From: CALREJ01 sp035547395
GTDB lineage: Bacteria > Patescibacteriota > Gracilibacteria > Peribacterales > Peribacteraceae
Length of the DNA: 64,000 nucleotides
NCBI GenBank assembly: GCA_035547395.1
Contig: DASZVA010000003.1
Coordinates: forward strand, 91,688 to 155,687
Direction: 5' to 3'
The notes below the pieces were generated by a model. It had not been told where the DNA came from, ran no database searches, and saw only the letters and a program-made list of their open reading frames with translations. Positions 40,108 through 49,254 of this stretch are shown piece after piece (the first letter of the stretch is position 1; each line of letters opens with the position of its first letter). The position numbers and the translations under genes are program-made.

Positions 40108-42414
40108 CTAGATTATTTTGATCGGCGCAATGCTCAAGGCAAATGTCTTCTTCTGGCCATTATCGAACCGGATTTCGACCACGTCGCCGCGTTTGGTCAT
40201 GATGGTGCCCTGGCCGAAGACCGGATGCTCCACACGCGAGCCGACGTCGGGTTCGTGCTCGGCGAAATCGACGTCTTGGTTGAATTCAATGTCGACGTCC
40301 TGGCTCTCCGTCTGCCGGAACGGTTCCAGCCTGCCGCCGCGCATGCGCTGCTCGGCCTGGCCGCCCGCCCATGCGAATGCGCTCAAAATATCGTCGCTCC
40401 TGCGCTCGACAAGTGCGTCGGGCAGATCGTCCAGGAATCTGCTGGGGGGATTACTCTTTCCTTCGCCCCACATGAAGCGGCTCTTGGCGAAAAATAATCG
40501 CAGATAGGTTTTGGCTCGGGTCATACCGACGTACATCAGCCGCCGCTCCTCCTCCATCTGCTCTTTGTCAAACATGCTGTTACTGTGCGGGAACAGTCCT
40601 TCCTCGCAGCCGACAATCATCACGTGTTCGAATTCCAATCCTTTGCAGAGATGCAGCGTCATCAGCGTGAGCGCATCGCTTCTGCCTTCGGATAATTTGT
40701 CGACTTCGGACACGAGCGCGACTTCTTCCAGGAAACTCGTGAGGGATGTTTCCGGATCCAATGCGTCGTACTTGTGCATGACGGTGAGGAGTTCCTGCAC
40801 GTTGAGCCATCTCTCTTCGCCTTCTTCGGTTCCTTCCTTCAGCCAGTGTTCCATCTTGATGTCTTCAAGCAATCTCTCTGCCAGTTCGCTCACGACGCTC
40901 GTGCGGGTCATGCCGCGGTAGAGATCGATCAGCGCCGTGAAATTGCCGATGCGTTCTTTGACGCCGCCGTCGAGCGAGTCGATCATCGAAATGTTCTTCA
41001 GGCTGTCCCAGAGCGTGAGGGAGTTCTGCGACGCGAACGCCTGGATTTTTCCGAGCGTCGTCTCGCCGATTTTTCTGGAGGGAATATTGATGATGCGAAG
41101 CAAACTGACCGTGTCATAGGGGTTCAGGATCGTGTAGAGGTAGGCGAGGATGTCCTTCACTTCCTTGCGGCTGTAGAATTTCACGCCGCCGAGGATGCGA
41201 TAGGGGATGCCCGCGCGCATACAGGCTTCTTCGAAGACTCTGGACTGTGCGTGCGTGCGGTAGAGGATGACCTGCTCGCGCAGCGGAATGTTTTCGGCCA
41301 GTGCGTTCTGCACGGATTTGACCACTTCTTCCGCCTCGCGGCGCTCGTCGCGCACTTCGTTCACGATGATCTTGGGGCCCTCCGTGCGGCTGGTCCACAT
41401 TTTCTTTTCCGGGCGATTGGGATTGGCGGAGATGACGGTGTCGGCGGCGCTCAGAATCGGCTGCGTCGAGCGATAGTTCTGCTCGAGCTTGATGCGGATG
41501 GAATCGGGGTAGTCCTTCTCAAACTCCAGAATGTTCCGGATATCCGCGCCGCGGAATCCGTAGATCGACTGATCGGGATCACCGATCACGCAGAGGTTTC
41601 TGTACTTCTGTGCGAGCAGCGTGATGAACAGATACTGTCCGTGGTTCGTGTCCTGGTACTCGTCGACGTGCAGATACCTCCATGTCTCCTGATACCGGTC
41701 GAGTACGTCCGGACATTCATGAAAGAGCCGGACGGTCTCCAGAATCAGATCATCAAAATCCAAGGCGTTGCTCTCGCGCAGCGCTTTCTGATACCGCGCG
41801 TAGACCTGGACGATCTGCTGCATGCGATCCGATGTTGCCTGGGCTTCGGCTTCTTTGGGGTTCACGGCTTCCGATTTGAATCGCCCGATGTAGGCCAATG
41901 CAGCACGGGCCTTCAGCACCGATTCCTCGATGCGCATCTCCTTCAGAATATTTTTCATCAGTTTCTCCTGATCGTCGCTGTCATAGATCACGAAGTTGCG
42001 GTCGCGCCCGAGCCGCTCGATGTCACGACGCAAAATTCGGACGCAGATACTGTGGAACGTGCCCATGGTCGGCAGCTTTCCCTGGTACGCATCCCACGGA
42101 CTCAGGTCGTCGCCTTCGGTGATGTGCAGCATGCTCTTGATGCGCTCCTTCATTTCCTTCGCCGCTTTGTTCGTAAACGTGACGGACAGAATCTGCCACG
42201 GCGCGACGCCTTTGCTGATCAGGTACGCGATGCGATGGGTGAGCGCGCGCGTCTTGCCCGATCCCGCACCCGCAAGGATCAACACAGGACCGCTCACGTG
42301 CGTGACCGCTTGCCGCTGCTCCGTATTGAGCGTGCCGAAGATGATGTCGTCTGTCGCTTGCACGGAATGATTGTACTGGATCGATGCGTGAGCGCGACCA
42401 AGTTCTCCTGACAA
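40108..42414 (-). CDS. pcrA: UvrD/PcrA-type SF1A DNA helicase
   Basis: 768 residues. Motifs in order: Q motif LNTEQRQAV, Walker A LAGAGSGKTRALTHRIAYL, VTFTNKAAKEMKERI, GTFHSICVRILR, LDFDDLI, VDEYQDTNHGQY (DExx), VIGDPDQSIYGFRGAD, LEQNYRST, VILYRTHAQSR, MTLHLCKGLEFEHVMIVG and MYVGMTRAK. A C-terminal Tudor-like tail (RVEHPVFGQGTIMTKRGDVVEIRFDNGQKKTF), typical of PcrA, binds RNA polymerase in Gram-positives. It is the excision-repair and replication-fork helicase and fits with uvrC, lexA and the Y-family polymerase in this window. Confidence 0.95.
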   Translation of the reverse strand: MSGELGRAHASIQYNHSVQATDDIIFGTLNTEQRQAVTHVSGPVLILAGAGSGKTRALTHRIAYLISKGVAPWQILSVTFTNKAAKEMKERIKSMLHITEGDDLSPWDAYQGKLPTMGTFHSICVRILRRDIERLGRDRNFVIYDSDDQEKLMKNILKEMRIEESVLKARAALAYIGRFKSEAVNPKEAEAQATSDRMQQIVQVYARYQKALRESNALDFDDLILETVRLFHECPDVLDRYQETWRYLHVDEYQDTNHGQYLFITLLAQKYRNLCVIGDPDQSIYGFRGADIRNILEFEKDYPDSIRIKLEQNYRSTQPILSAADTVISANPNRPEKKMWTSRTEGPKIIVNEVRDERREAEEVVKSVQNALAENIPLREQVILYRTHAQSRVFEEACMRAGIPYRILGGVKFYSRKEVKDILAYLYTILNPYDTVSLLRIINIPSRKIGETTLGKIQAFASQNSLTLWDSLKNISMIDSLDGGVKERIGNFTALIDLYRGMTRTSVVSELAERLLEDIKMEHWLKEGTEEGEERWLNVQELLTVMHKYDALDPETSLTSFLEEVALVSEVDKLSEGRSDALTLMTLHLCKGLEFEHVMIVGCEEGLFPHSNSMFDKEQMEEERRLMYVGMTRAKTYLRLFFAKSRFMWGEGKSNPPSRFLDDLPDALVERRSDDILSAFAWAGGQAEQRMRGGRLEPFRQTESQDVDIEFNQDVDFAEHEPDVGSRVEHPVFGQGTIMTKRGDVVEIRFDNGQKKTFALSIAPIKII

Positions 42415-42431
42415 TTTCAGTAAAAGCCAAG

Positions 42432-42555
42432 CGTGTCATGGTGAGGACGCCCCGCCCGGATGAACATCCGTTCGGACGGGTCGAACCATGAACACGCAGT
42501 GTCGCTCGGAGCCTGTCCTGAGCCTGACGAAGGAAGTGTCCTCAGAGTGACACCG
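42432..42555. repeat. GTGTCATGGTGAG-type repeat, copy 5, composite
   Basis: GTGTCATGGTGAGGACGCC, then a CCCGCCCGGATG...CGTTCGGACGGG palindrome (42451-42480, the uvrC insertion element), GTCGAACCATGAACACG, then GCCTGTCCTGAGCCTGACG (42511-42534, the pyrG insertion element), ending GTCCTCAGAGTGACACC. Three families are nested in one spacer. Confidence 0.8.
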
Positions 42556-42578
42556 CTAGATATCGTAAAAAATGATCA

Positions 42579-43715
42579 TTAATCAACTAATGTTACATCT
42601 TGTTTCGCGCTTTCGGCGATCTGCCGTCGTGTCACTTTCTCGACCGTGTCCTCGATGAGTGCGGTATCGATGCCGCGTTCGATGCGTATTTCCTCAATCT
42701 TGGTCAGCGGCTTTTCCAACTGGCGCTCGCGCGTTCCGACGAGCTCGTGGTAGCTCTCGGACACCGTGCCGAGCTGCTTGCCGACTTTTTCCATCTGGTC
42801 CTTGAATTTTTCCCACTGGTCCTTGAACGCGCCGAAGAGCGACAGCATCTCACGCGATTTGCTCTCCATGCGGAAGTTGTCGATGGACTGGCGCACCACC
42901 GCGAGGATGGCGTACAGACTAAGCGGGGAGCAGAGAATCGTTTTGGCTTTCATCGCTTCGTCGATGAGCTCGCGATCGATCTCGTTGATGAAGCCGAAGA
43001 TCTGTTCATTCGGAACAAAGAGCAGAACATAGTCGACGGTGCTGTCCTCGGGGTCGATGTAGTCGCGGGTCTGGATTTCCTTCACGCGCTGACGCACGTC
43101 GCGCAGAAACTTCTTCTTGGCCTCCTCGCGCTCGCCGTCCGTCGCAGCCGCCGTGTACTGCTGGTAATTGTTGAACGGAAACTTCACGTCCATATTGAGC
43201 TTCAAATTCTGCGGCAGCAGGAAGGTGAAGTCCGGCTTCGATCCGCCTTCGAGCTTGCGCTGCTTGATGTAGTTGATGCCCTCGATCATGCCGGCCAGGC
43301 GCAATACATCCTCCGCCATGCGTTCACCCCACTGGCCGCGACTGCTGTTGCTCGCAAGCGCATTCTTCAGGCTGCCGGTCGTGTCGCGCAGATCACCGAT
43401 GATCTTGGCGGCTTCACTTAAACGGGTTCCGACTTGCACGTTTCCCTGACCAATCGATTTCATTTGTTCCTCCATCTCGCGCAGTTTTTCCTTCATTTCA
43501 TCCTTCATGCTCTTGAGGCTGCCGTCGATCACTTCCTTCTTTCCAGCGAGCTTCGACTCCGCCAGTTGCAGAATTTGCTCCGCCTGCTTCGTCACCATCT
43601 TCGCCGATACCGTCTCCGCAACTTTCTCCGCATCCATCGCTGCTTTACGCATCAAGGCATACGCGGATCCCGATCCGAGCAGCAGGCCGATGATGAGTCC
43701 GATAGCCATGTCCAT
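42579..43715 (-). CDS. rmuC: RmuC-family DNA recombination protein
   Basis: 378 residues. An N-terminal membrane helix (AIGLIIGLLLGSGSAYALM) leads to a long coiled coil (residues about 20-125) and the RmuC nuclease-like core: SRGQWGERMAEDVLRLAGM, KPDFTFLLPQNLKLNMDVKFPFNNYQQY, YVLLFVPNEQIFGFINE, LCSPLSLYAILAVVRQ. The core is a restriction-endonuclease-like fold (D...K in LNMDVKFPF). RmuC limits inversions at short repeats in E. coli, which is intriguing in a repeat-rich genome. Lies upstream of pcrA, same strand, with a repeat-filled spacer. Confidence 0.93.
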   Translation of the reverse strand: MDMAIGLIIGLLLGSGSAYALMRKAAMDAEKVAETVSAKMVTKQAEQILQLAESKLAGKKEVIDGSLKSMKDEMKEKLREMEEQMKSIGQGNVQVGTRLSEAAKIIGDLRDTTGSLKNALASNSSRGQWGERMAEDVLRLAGMIEGINYIKQRKLEGGSKPDFTFLLPQNLKLNMDVKFPFNNYQQYTAAATDGEREEAKKKFLRDVRQRVKEIQTRDYIDPEDSTVDYVLLFVPNEQIFGFINEIDRELIDEAMKAKTILCSPLSLYAILAVVRQSIDNFRMESKSREMLSLFGAFKDQWEKFKDQMEKVGKQLGTVSESYHELVGTRERQLEKPLTKIEEIRIERGIDTALIEDTVEKVTRRQIAESAKQDVTLVD

Positions 43716-43882
43716 AAGAAGCGGGGGAACGGGGGATCAATCCTACGCCTCGGTGAACGAGGGTCCACTTCCGCATCAGTTGAAATAGTGTCCTGCTATT
43801 CAATGTATGGAAAATCACACAGGATCTTTTCATTGCTGAAAGACATATCTCCGCATATTTTTCGGTTCTTTCGGCATTTTGC

Positions 43883-43910
43883 TTGCTTTTTTAAGATCCA
43901 CTCGTATAAT
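43883..43910 (+). promoter_or_regulatory. Promoter of rpsO region
   Basis: TTGCTT (43883-43888), 16 bases, TATAAT (43905-43910). The rpsO ATG is at 43994, leaving a leader of about 77 bases. Confidence 0.65.
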
Positions 43911-43993
43911 TCGCTTGTCTCGCTTCCGGTGGCGTTTTCCGCCCCGCGACGGCGCGATGCACTGCTTATTTTGCTCTATTTTCCCCGATTCCC

Positions 43994-44263
43994 ATGGCCC
44001 TCAAGCGCAAAGCAAAGAAGAAGCTGATCACAGACAGCCAGCTTCATAAGGATGACACCGGCTCCCCGCAGGTCCAGATTGCGATCCTCACCAAGGAAAT
44101 TGCGTATCTCACCGGACACCTCCAGGAGCACAAGAAGGATCATTCCGCCCGCCGTGGGCTGCTCGGCAAGGTTGCCCAGCGCAGAAAGCTCCTCAATTAC
44201 CTCCGCATGAACAAGCCCGAGGAGTACCAGACGGTGCTGGAGAAGCACGGACTGAAGAGATAA
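43994..44263 (+). CDS. rpsO: 30S ribosomal protein uS15
   Basis: 89 residues with the conserved HKDDTGSPQVQIAILTKEI, HLQEHKKDHSARRGLLGKVAQRRKLLNYLR and the final KR. It binds 16S rRNA helices 20-22 and bridges to the 50S subunit. It precedes pnp as in many bacteria, but a membrane protein gene is interposed. Confidence 0.97.
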   Translation: MALKRKAKKKLITDSQLHKDDTGSPQVQIAILTKEIAYLTGHLQEHKKDHSARRGLLGKVAQRRKLLNYLRMNKPEEYQTVLEKHGLKR

Positions 44264-44283
44264 GGTGACATTTCCCCGCACAC

Positions 44284-45300
44284 ATGGAAGAAGCTGACCA
44301 CGATTTTTCTTCTCTAGCACCACTGCAGACGAGTGGAAAAAAGAAGGTGTGGCCGCTTCTTTATATTATCTCGATGCCGTTTATGTTCGCCGTCTTGGGG
44401 GCGGTGAATTGGCTATCAACCGGGAGCGCGTTCGGCGCGATTCTTTTTGCCATGTCCGCTGCTGCAGTTCTTCTTTTTATAATCAGCATTGCCCGTGGAG
44501 GGGGAGACCGTCTGCGCAAATCAGTGACCGAAAATGCTGAGACCACCCAACTTCTGAAACAGGATGAACAGGTCTGGAGCTTTGCGAGGCGGTATCCGTC
44601 GCTGCTCATTCTTACCTTTATGATGGACATCGCCGCGGTCATCGTGACCTGCGTCCTTTTCTTCTTTTTTTCGGATACCATTCGTACGGTTCCCGTGTTC
44701 ATCGCCGCGGCCTATGGAAGTTTGTTTATCGGTTTCAGCATATTCGTGATCGGATATCTGATGGTTGCCGAATGGATGCAGCGGTTCATTCTGCATCGAT
44801 CGGGTCGTTCCATTTTCCGCGATCTCTTTTTTGATTACGTGAAGTCGATTCCGCTTGTGATTGTCTTCAGCGTCATTGGGATCCTCTTTTTATTTTCCGG
44901 AAAGCAGCGCAATGCTCAGGCGAATCTGCAAAGGGGCGGTCTCTATGCGCTTTTTATAACCATCAAAGCATACACGTACATCAACCTGGCGTTGCTTGCC
45001 TTGCATGACACGAAAGGGTGGCTGTCTTACAAAGAAGCGAAGGATATGCTGACGAATGATCCGGTGCGATTTGCGAAAATGTGGTTCATTAACGGTGTCA
45101 CACTCGTGCCGCTCGGCCTTCTTTTCATCATCTTCTTACAATTTTCTGCTGCGCATCCAGATAACACGACCCTCCTCCTTCTCTCGACCGGCGCTCTTTT
45201 TCTGTACATGCTCTTTTTGATCAGCATGGAACAATTGGCTTTTCTGCTTCATTTTGCGCAAGAGCCCCAGGATTCCGCTTCATCAGCTCTATCCATTTAA
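44284..45300 (+). CDS. Multi-helix membrane protein between rpsO and pnp
   Basis: 338 residues, about six to seven hydrophobic helices (VWPLLYIISMPFMFAVLGAVNWL, LFAMSAAAVLLFIISIA, LILTFMMDIAAVIVTCVLFFFF, FIAAAYGSLFIGFSIFVIGYL, IPLVIVFSVIGILFLF, FINGVTLVPLGLLFIIFLQF, LLLSTGALFLYMLFLI). The N-terminus is cytoplasmic and acidic. It starts 21 bases after rpsO, so it is co-transcribed with ribosomal and RNA-decay genes. Composition is slightly AT-richer than its neighbours. I do not recognise the family; a DUF-type CPR membrane protein is likely. Confidence 0.72.
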   Translation: MEEADHDFSSLAPLQTSGKKKVWPLLYIISMPFMFAVLGAVNWLSTGSAFGAILFAMSAAAVLLFIISIARGGGDRLRKSVTENAETTQLLKQDEQVWSFARRYPSLLILTFMMDIAAVIVTCVLFFFFSDTIRTVPVFIAAAYGSLFIGFSIFVIGYLMVAEWMQRFILHRSGRSIFRDLFFDYVKSIPLVIVFSVIGILFLFSGKQRNAQANLQRGGLYALFITIKAYTYINLALLALHDTKGWLSYKEAKDMLTNDPVRFAKMWFINGVTLVPLGLLFIIFLQFSAAHPDNTTLLLLSTGALFLYMLFLISMEQLAFLLHFAQEPQDSASSALSI

Positions 45301-45452
45301 GGTGATTATTGCTACACTGGGCGCAGTTCTTTTCACTTTTTCTCTGTTTCTCTTCTGTCCCTGGATTTACGTGTGAGTGTGGTTCGACAACCATGTTCGC
45401 ATGTGAATCCAAGAGTGTAGGGGAAACAGGTTGTCTCTTACCCTCTTTTTCC

Positions 45453-47696
45453 ATGTCTACAGCAAAGGAATATACCCTCGAGCTTGGGGATCAGAAGCTC
45501 ACGTTCCGCACGGGTGAAATCGCCCGCCAAGCCAATGCGTCGGTCATCGCCCAGATGGGCGACACCGTCTGCATGGGCAATGCCACGGTTTCCGGTAAGC
45601 CCCGCGACGGCGTCGATTTTCTGCCGCTGCAGGTTGTCTATCAGGAGAAGTACTACGCCGGCGGCAAGATCGCAGGTAGTCGCTTCCGCAAGCGCGAAGG
45701 CCGCCCGGCCGACGAGTACGTGCTTTTGGCACGCGTCATCGACCGCGGTCTGCGCCCGATGTTCCCGAAGTACCTGAGAAACGACATCCAGGTTTTCTGC
45801 ACGGTGCTCAGCTACGACTTTGAAAACGAGCATGACATCGTCGCGGCCAACGCGGCGAACCTCGCAGTCGCCATCTCCGATTGTCCGTTCGAAGGCGCAC
45901 TCGGGTCCGTCCGCGTCGGTCTCATCGGTGGTGAACTGGTCTTGAATCCCTCCCGTGAGGCGCGAGAGAAAAGCGACCTCGACATGTTCGTGACGGCGTC
46001 GCTGGAGCGCGTGGTCATGATCGAAGCCGGCGCCAATCAAGTGCCGGAAGAGGAGATCCTCCGTGCCATCGAGTTCGGCAAGAAATGGGCGCAGAAGATT
46101 GCGCGCTTCTTTGCGGATATTCAGAAGGAAATCGGCAAGGAGAAGTTTGCGCTCGAGGCGCCCTACATGCACGAGGAGGGCTATAACTACCTGAAAGACT
46201 GGGCCGTGTCCACGATCAGCAAAGCAATCAAAGACGATATGGCCAAGAAGGCGCGCCGCATGATCTTCGGCCAGCTGATGGATGAAGCCGCTGCCAAGCT
46301 GGAAGAGAAGTTTGGAAGCGATCAGCGATCAGCTATGAGCGATGAGCAAATCAAGGAACTGGATGCATTGATCGCGCACGGCGCAGGCTTTGTCGACAAG
46401 ATCATCAAGGGTGAAATGCGTCGCCTCGTGCTCGACGAAGGCATCCGCATGAGCAGCCGCAAGGTCGATCAGATCCGTGCGCTGAGTGCCGAAATCGACA
46501 TTCTTCCGAACCGCGTTCACGGTTCCGCGCTCTTCCAGCGCGGCGAGACGCAGGGGCTTACGACCTGCACGCTCGGCGCCCCCGGCGACAAGCAGCTCGT
46601 GGAGGGCATGGAAGGCGAGCATCAACTCAGATACATGCACCACTACAACTTTCCGCCGTTCTCGGTGGGTGAGACCAGCAACCGCCTCATGGTCGGCAAC
46701 CGCGAAATTGGCCACGGCAATCTCGCGCAGCGCGGTCTTGAGCCGGTGCTCCCGAAGGAAGAAGACTTCCCGTACACGATCCGCACCGTCACCGAAATTC
46801 TCGAATCCAACGGATCCAGCTCCATGGCCGCAACCTGCGGATCCACGCTCGCGCTCATGGCGGCGGGTGTTCCTATTACGGCTCCGGTCTCCGGCATCGC
46901 GCTCGGCCTCATCTCCGATGAAGAAAACGACAAGTACGTCGTGCTTTCCGATCTTCAGGATGAAGAAGACTTCGGCGGCGACATGGACTTCAAGGTGACG
47001 GGAACGGCGAAGGGTGTGACGGCCATCCAGATGGACATCAAGATCAAGGGCATGCCGGACCGCGTGTTTGCAGAAGCTCTCGATCGCGCTCGCACCGGCC
47101 GCGCGACCATTCTCGAAACCATGCTCAAGGCGATCAGCGAGCCGAGAAAGGAAATGAGTCCGTACGCTCCGCGTATCGAGACGATCACGATCAACCCCGA
47201 CGACATCCGCCTGGTCATCGGCAAGGGCGGCGAGACGATCCAGAAGATCACCGGCGAGCTGGGAGTCGAGATCGACATCGAGGACAGCGGTCTCGTCTTT
47301 GTCACCGCCACAAACGGAGACGCGATGCAGAAGGCCAAGGAGTGGATCGAGGGCATCGTCGCCAAGCCCGAAGTGGGCAAGGTCTACGAGTGCAAAGTCG
47401 TCCGCATCATTGATGGTACGGGCGCCATTGTCGAATTCCTGAAAGGCAAAGACGCGATGATCCACATTTCCGAACTTGCCTGGGGCCGCACGGAAAAAGT
47501 CGAGGACGTTCTCAAGCTGGGCGACGTCGTGCAGGCCAAGTGCGTCGAGTTTGATCCCGTCGAAGGCAAGACGCGCATGTCTCTCAAGCAGATGACGCCT
47601 CCGCCGGAGGGATACGTCCCGCCGATGCGTCGTCCGATGGGCGGCGGAGGACCGCGCCACGGCGGCGGAGGATTCCGCGGCGGACCGAGGAGATAA
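45453..47696 (+). CDS. pnp: Polyribonucleotide nucleotidyltransferase (PNPase)
   Basis: 747 residues from MSTAKEYTLELGDQ. Two RNase PH domains: the first with GDTVCMGNATVSG, KREGRPADEYVLLARVIDRGLRPMF; the second with SALFQRGETQGLTTCTLG, YMHHYNFPPFSVGET, SNGSSSMAATCGSTLALM and DMDFKVTGTAKGVTAIQMDIK. They are followed by KH (INPDDIRLVIGKGGETIQKI) and S1 (KVYECKVVRIIDGTGAIVEFLKGKDAMIHISELA) RNA-binding domains and a Gly/Arg-rich tail. It degrades RNA 3'-5' phosphorolytically. An in-frame repeat (46318-46346) adds GSDQRSAMSDE in the linker helix region. The upstream 144 bases in frame are not family sequence, so ATG 45453 is used. Confidence 0.96.
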   Translation: MSTAKEYTLELGDQKLTFRTGEIARQANASVIAQMGDTVCMGNATVSGKPRDGVDFLPLQVVYQEKYYAGGKIAGSRFRKREGRPADEYVLLARVIDRGLRPMFPKYLRNDIQVFCTVLSYDFENEHDIVAANAANLAVAISDCPFEGALGSVRVGLIGGELVLNPSREAREKSDLDMFVTASLERVVMIEAGANQVPEEEILRAIEFGKKWAQKIARFFADIQKEIGKEKFALEAPYMHEEGYNYLKDWAVSTISKAIKDDMAKKARRMIFGQLMDEAAAKLEEKFGSDQRSAMSDEQIKELDALIAHGAGFVDKIIKGEMRRLVLDEGIRMSSRKVDQIRALSAEIDILPNRVHGSALFQRGETQGLTTCTLGAPGDKQLVEGMEGEHQLRYMHHYNFPPFSVGETSNRLMVGNREIGHGNLAQRGLEPVLPKEEDFPYTIRTVTEILESNGSSSMAATCGSTLALMAAGVPITAPVSGIALGLISDEENDKYVVLSDLQDEEDFGGDMDFKVTGTAKGVTAIQMDIKIKGMPDRVFAEALDRARTGRATILETMLKAISEPRKEMSPYAPRIETITINPDDIRLVIGKGGETIQKITGELGVEIDIEDSGLVFVTATNGDAMQKAKEWIEGIVAKPEVGKVYECKVVRIIDGTGAIVEFLKGKDAMIHISELAWGRTEKVEDVLKLGDVVQAKCVEFDPVEGKTRMSLKQMTPPPEGYVPPMRRPMGGGGPRHGGGGFRGGPRR
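46318..46346. repeat. GCGATCAGCGATCAG repeat inside pnp
   Basis: AGCGATCAGCGATCAGCTATGAGCG-type direct repeats encode DQRSAMSDE between the helical linker and the second RNase PH domain. Related words (GTGATCAG) occur in guaB and the DUF1624 gene. Confidence 0.65.
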
Positions 47697-47713
47697 GCGA
47701 TTGGAATTCTAAA

Positions 47714-47751
47714 AACGTGCCGTTCTGCTGATGTGGGATGGCGCGTTTTTT
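47714..47751 (+). terminator. Intrinsic terminator after pnp
   Basis: AACGTGCC (47714-47721) pairs with GGCGCGTT (47740-47747), followed by TTTTTTCG. Confidence 0.8.
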
Positions 47752-47794
47752 CGTTACAGGTTCCCTCTCCCCGAGGGAGAGGTAGAACGAGTCA

Positions 47795-48646
47795 TCACTC
47801 CATCACCTCATCCTTCACCGTCCGCTTGATGCGGTCGTGGAGGTGCTTGCTGACCGATGTGATATCTTCAAAAGAATTCATGTTCTGATACGGACTGCGC
47901 TCGCGCCACAGCGGCGTGATGGTGTCGATGATCTGCATGAGCACCTTGAGTTCGTGCATGCTCTCCCGATGCGCATGCCAGTCGATGCCGTGCTTCTGCA
48001 TGATCAAAAGCAGCCGGTCGACCCGCTTGATAGTACGGCGAATTGCCTCAAACAGCAGCGCCTCGCGCTTCACGTCGATCAGATACAGGTCGTGCCCTTG
48101 TCCGTTATAGAGATTCGGAATGTCCTCGATCAGATTCTGCGCCTGCAGATAGGCAGTCGTCAGGATCTCCCAATCCTGCTCGTCGAGGACGTGCTGTTCT
48201 TCGACTTCATGAATGAGAATGTCGAAGTCCTTGCGGACGAGGAAGAGCCCCTGGCGGATATTGTAGAAGATACCTTCGGATGTCATGCGATGTACCTCGT
48301 GGAGGGCGATCTCCTGTCTGCGCGAAACGAGCTTCGTCACGAAAATAGCGAAGATGAGCAGCGACAAAATGGCTTGGCCGATCGCCAAGACCTTTGAAAA
48401 TCCCTGTGGTGTGATATCCCCGTAGCCGACGGAGGTGCCCGTGATGAAGCTGAAGTAAAAGCTGTTATAGAGCCGCGATGCCGTATCCATGTCCGGCAAA
48501 AGCGTCGGGGAGCTGGGGCTGTGGATGGTGGCCAGCGCGAAATACATCACCGCGCAGACCACGTTGACCATTAGCCACATCAGCGACAGCTCCGAATAGG
48601 TTGCATCGCTCAATTGCTCCAAAAATGCGAGGTGTTTCTTTGTCAT
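47795..48646 (-). CDS. Two-helix potassium channel
   Basis: 283 residues. Helix 1 (about 22-40), a pore loop with selectivity filter TSVGYGDITP (residues 71-80), and helix 2 (about 84-106). A long cytoplasmic helical domain follows (about 110-283), rich in charged residues, without an obvious RCK/TrkA Rossmann motif. The filter TxGYGD is K+-selective. It could balance membrane potential or supply K+, which also activates the K+-dependent pyrophosphatase encoded here. Upstream, TATAAT on the minus strand lies about 10-15 bases before the ATG, so the leader is very short or a further promoter exists. Confidence 0.88.
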   Translation of the reverse strand: MTKKHLAFLEQLSDATYSELSLMWLMVNVVCAVMYFALATIHSPSSPTLLPDMDTASRLYNSFYFSFITGTSVGYGDITPQGFSKVLAIGQAILSLLIFAIFVTKLVSRRQEIALHEVHRMTSEGIFYNIRQGLFLVRKDFDILIHEVEEQHVLDEQDWEILTTAYLQAQNLIEDIPNLYNGQGHDLYLIDVKREALLFEAIRRTIKRVDRLLLIMQKHGIDWHAHRESMHELKVLMQIIDTITPLWRERSPYQNMNSFEDITSVSKHLHDRIKRTVKDEVME

Positions 48647-48735
48647 GTTCTCTATAATTATAACATAATTTTATGATTTTTGGAATAGATAGATTTTAGA
48701 CGTATTATAGGCATTTCCGGTGTTTTTTCACAGAA

Positions 48736-48912
48736 TTATTGTTTCCCGAGAGCGGCTCCGATCATTTTGCGTGTTCCCCAGACGATTGCAGCGCCCACAC
48801 CCACGAGCGCCAATCCGTTCGCCGTCCAAAAGAGTAGGGAATGACCGGCGACATTTGTCGCGAATACGTGTTCCGTCAGGGCAAACGGCGATGAATCGGG
48901 GGCGGTGATCAT
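48736..48912 (-). CDS. Small membrane protein
   Basis: 58 residues from MITAPDSSPFALTEHVFATN with one hydrophobic helix (SLLFWTANGLALVGVGAAIVWG) and a basic end (TRKMIGAALGKQ). The longer frame to 49104 reads through a spacer that has its own hairpin, so the short start is favoured. Small size and no recognised family make it uncertain. Confidence 0.5.
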   Translation of the reverse strand: MITAPDSSPFALTEHVFATNVAGHSLLFWTANGLALVGVGAAIVWGTRKMIGAALGKQ

Positions 48913-48974
48913 TGTGCATACTGAAGCGGATAGAGCTGCTCTTGTCTCCTTTTTTGATAACTTTTTCTGAAAAA

Positions 48975-49110
48975 ATGGCTGATTCTTCGAAAAATCTCTT
49001 GCATCAACAGAAAACCTCCGGTAAAAAGTCCCGGCTTTGCGACGCGCAAGCGTTGCAGCTCCGCTCTTTCCATCATTGAAATGGCCGGCCGAAAGGCAGG
49101 TCATTTTTTT
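48975..49110 (+). ncRNA. Possible small transcript with terminator upstream of valS
   Basis: A strong intrinsic terminator (AAATGGCC-G-GCC, GAAA loop, GGC-A-GGTCATTT, then T run; 49079-49110) faces right, although no plus-strand gene precedes it. A 34-codon frame (ATG 48975, TGA 49077-49079; starts MADSSKNLLHQQKTSGKK) ends on the stem. It could be a small RNA, a small protein gene or an attenuated valS leader. No T-box or Val-rich peptide was seen. Confidence 0.4.
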
Positions 49111-49149
49111 ATTTCATCGAAAGCGAGTGGAGCGAGCCGAAGATGAAAT

Positions 49150-49178
49150 AACCCACCGTAGCCTTGGCGAAGGTGGGT
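49150..49178. repeat. CCRCCNTCGCCAAGGCTACGG element, intergenic copy
   Basis: ACCCACCGTAGCCTTGGCGA followed by AGGTGGGT. Reverse-complement match to the insertion in valS at 50364-50391. An imperfect palindrome. Confidence 0.8.
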
Positions 49179-49211
49179 ACCTCCGTAATGAGACGAGCCG
49201 AAGGGTTCGTC

Positions 49212-49249
49212 TTTACCCTAGCCCTAGCCCTCATCCTAGCCCTATACTT
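49212..49249. repeat. CCCTAGCCCTAG telomere-like tract before valS
   Basis: ACCCTAGCCCTAGCCCTCAT and CCTAGCCCTATAC, ending about five bases before the valS ATG. Confidence 0.8.
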
Positions 49250-49254
49250 TTTTC

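Noticed and set aside
40774..42411. 545-codon plus-strand frame
   Set aside because: Shadow of pcrA on the other strand; no motifs.
46329..47660. 443-codon minus-strand frame
   Set aside because: Shadow of pnp, which has all its domains on the plus strand.
48913..49254. T-box leader for valS
   Set aside because: A terminator is present, but I found neither the T-box sequence nor a Val specifier stem.
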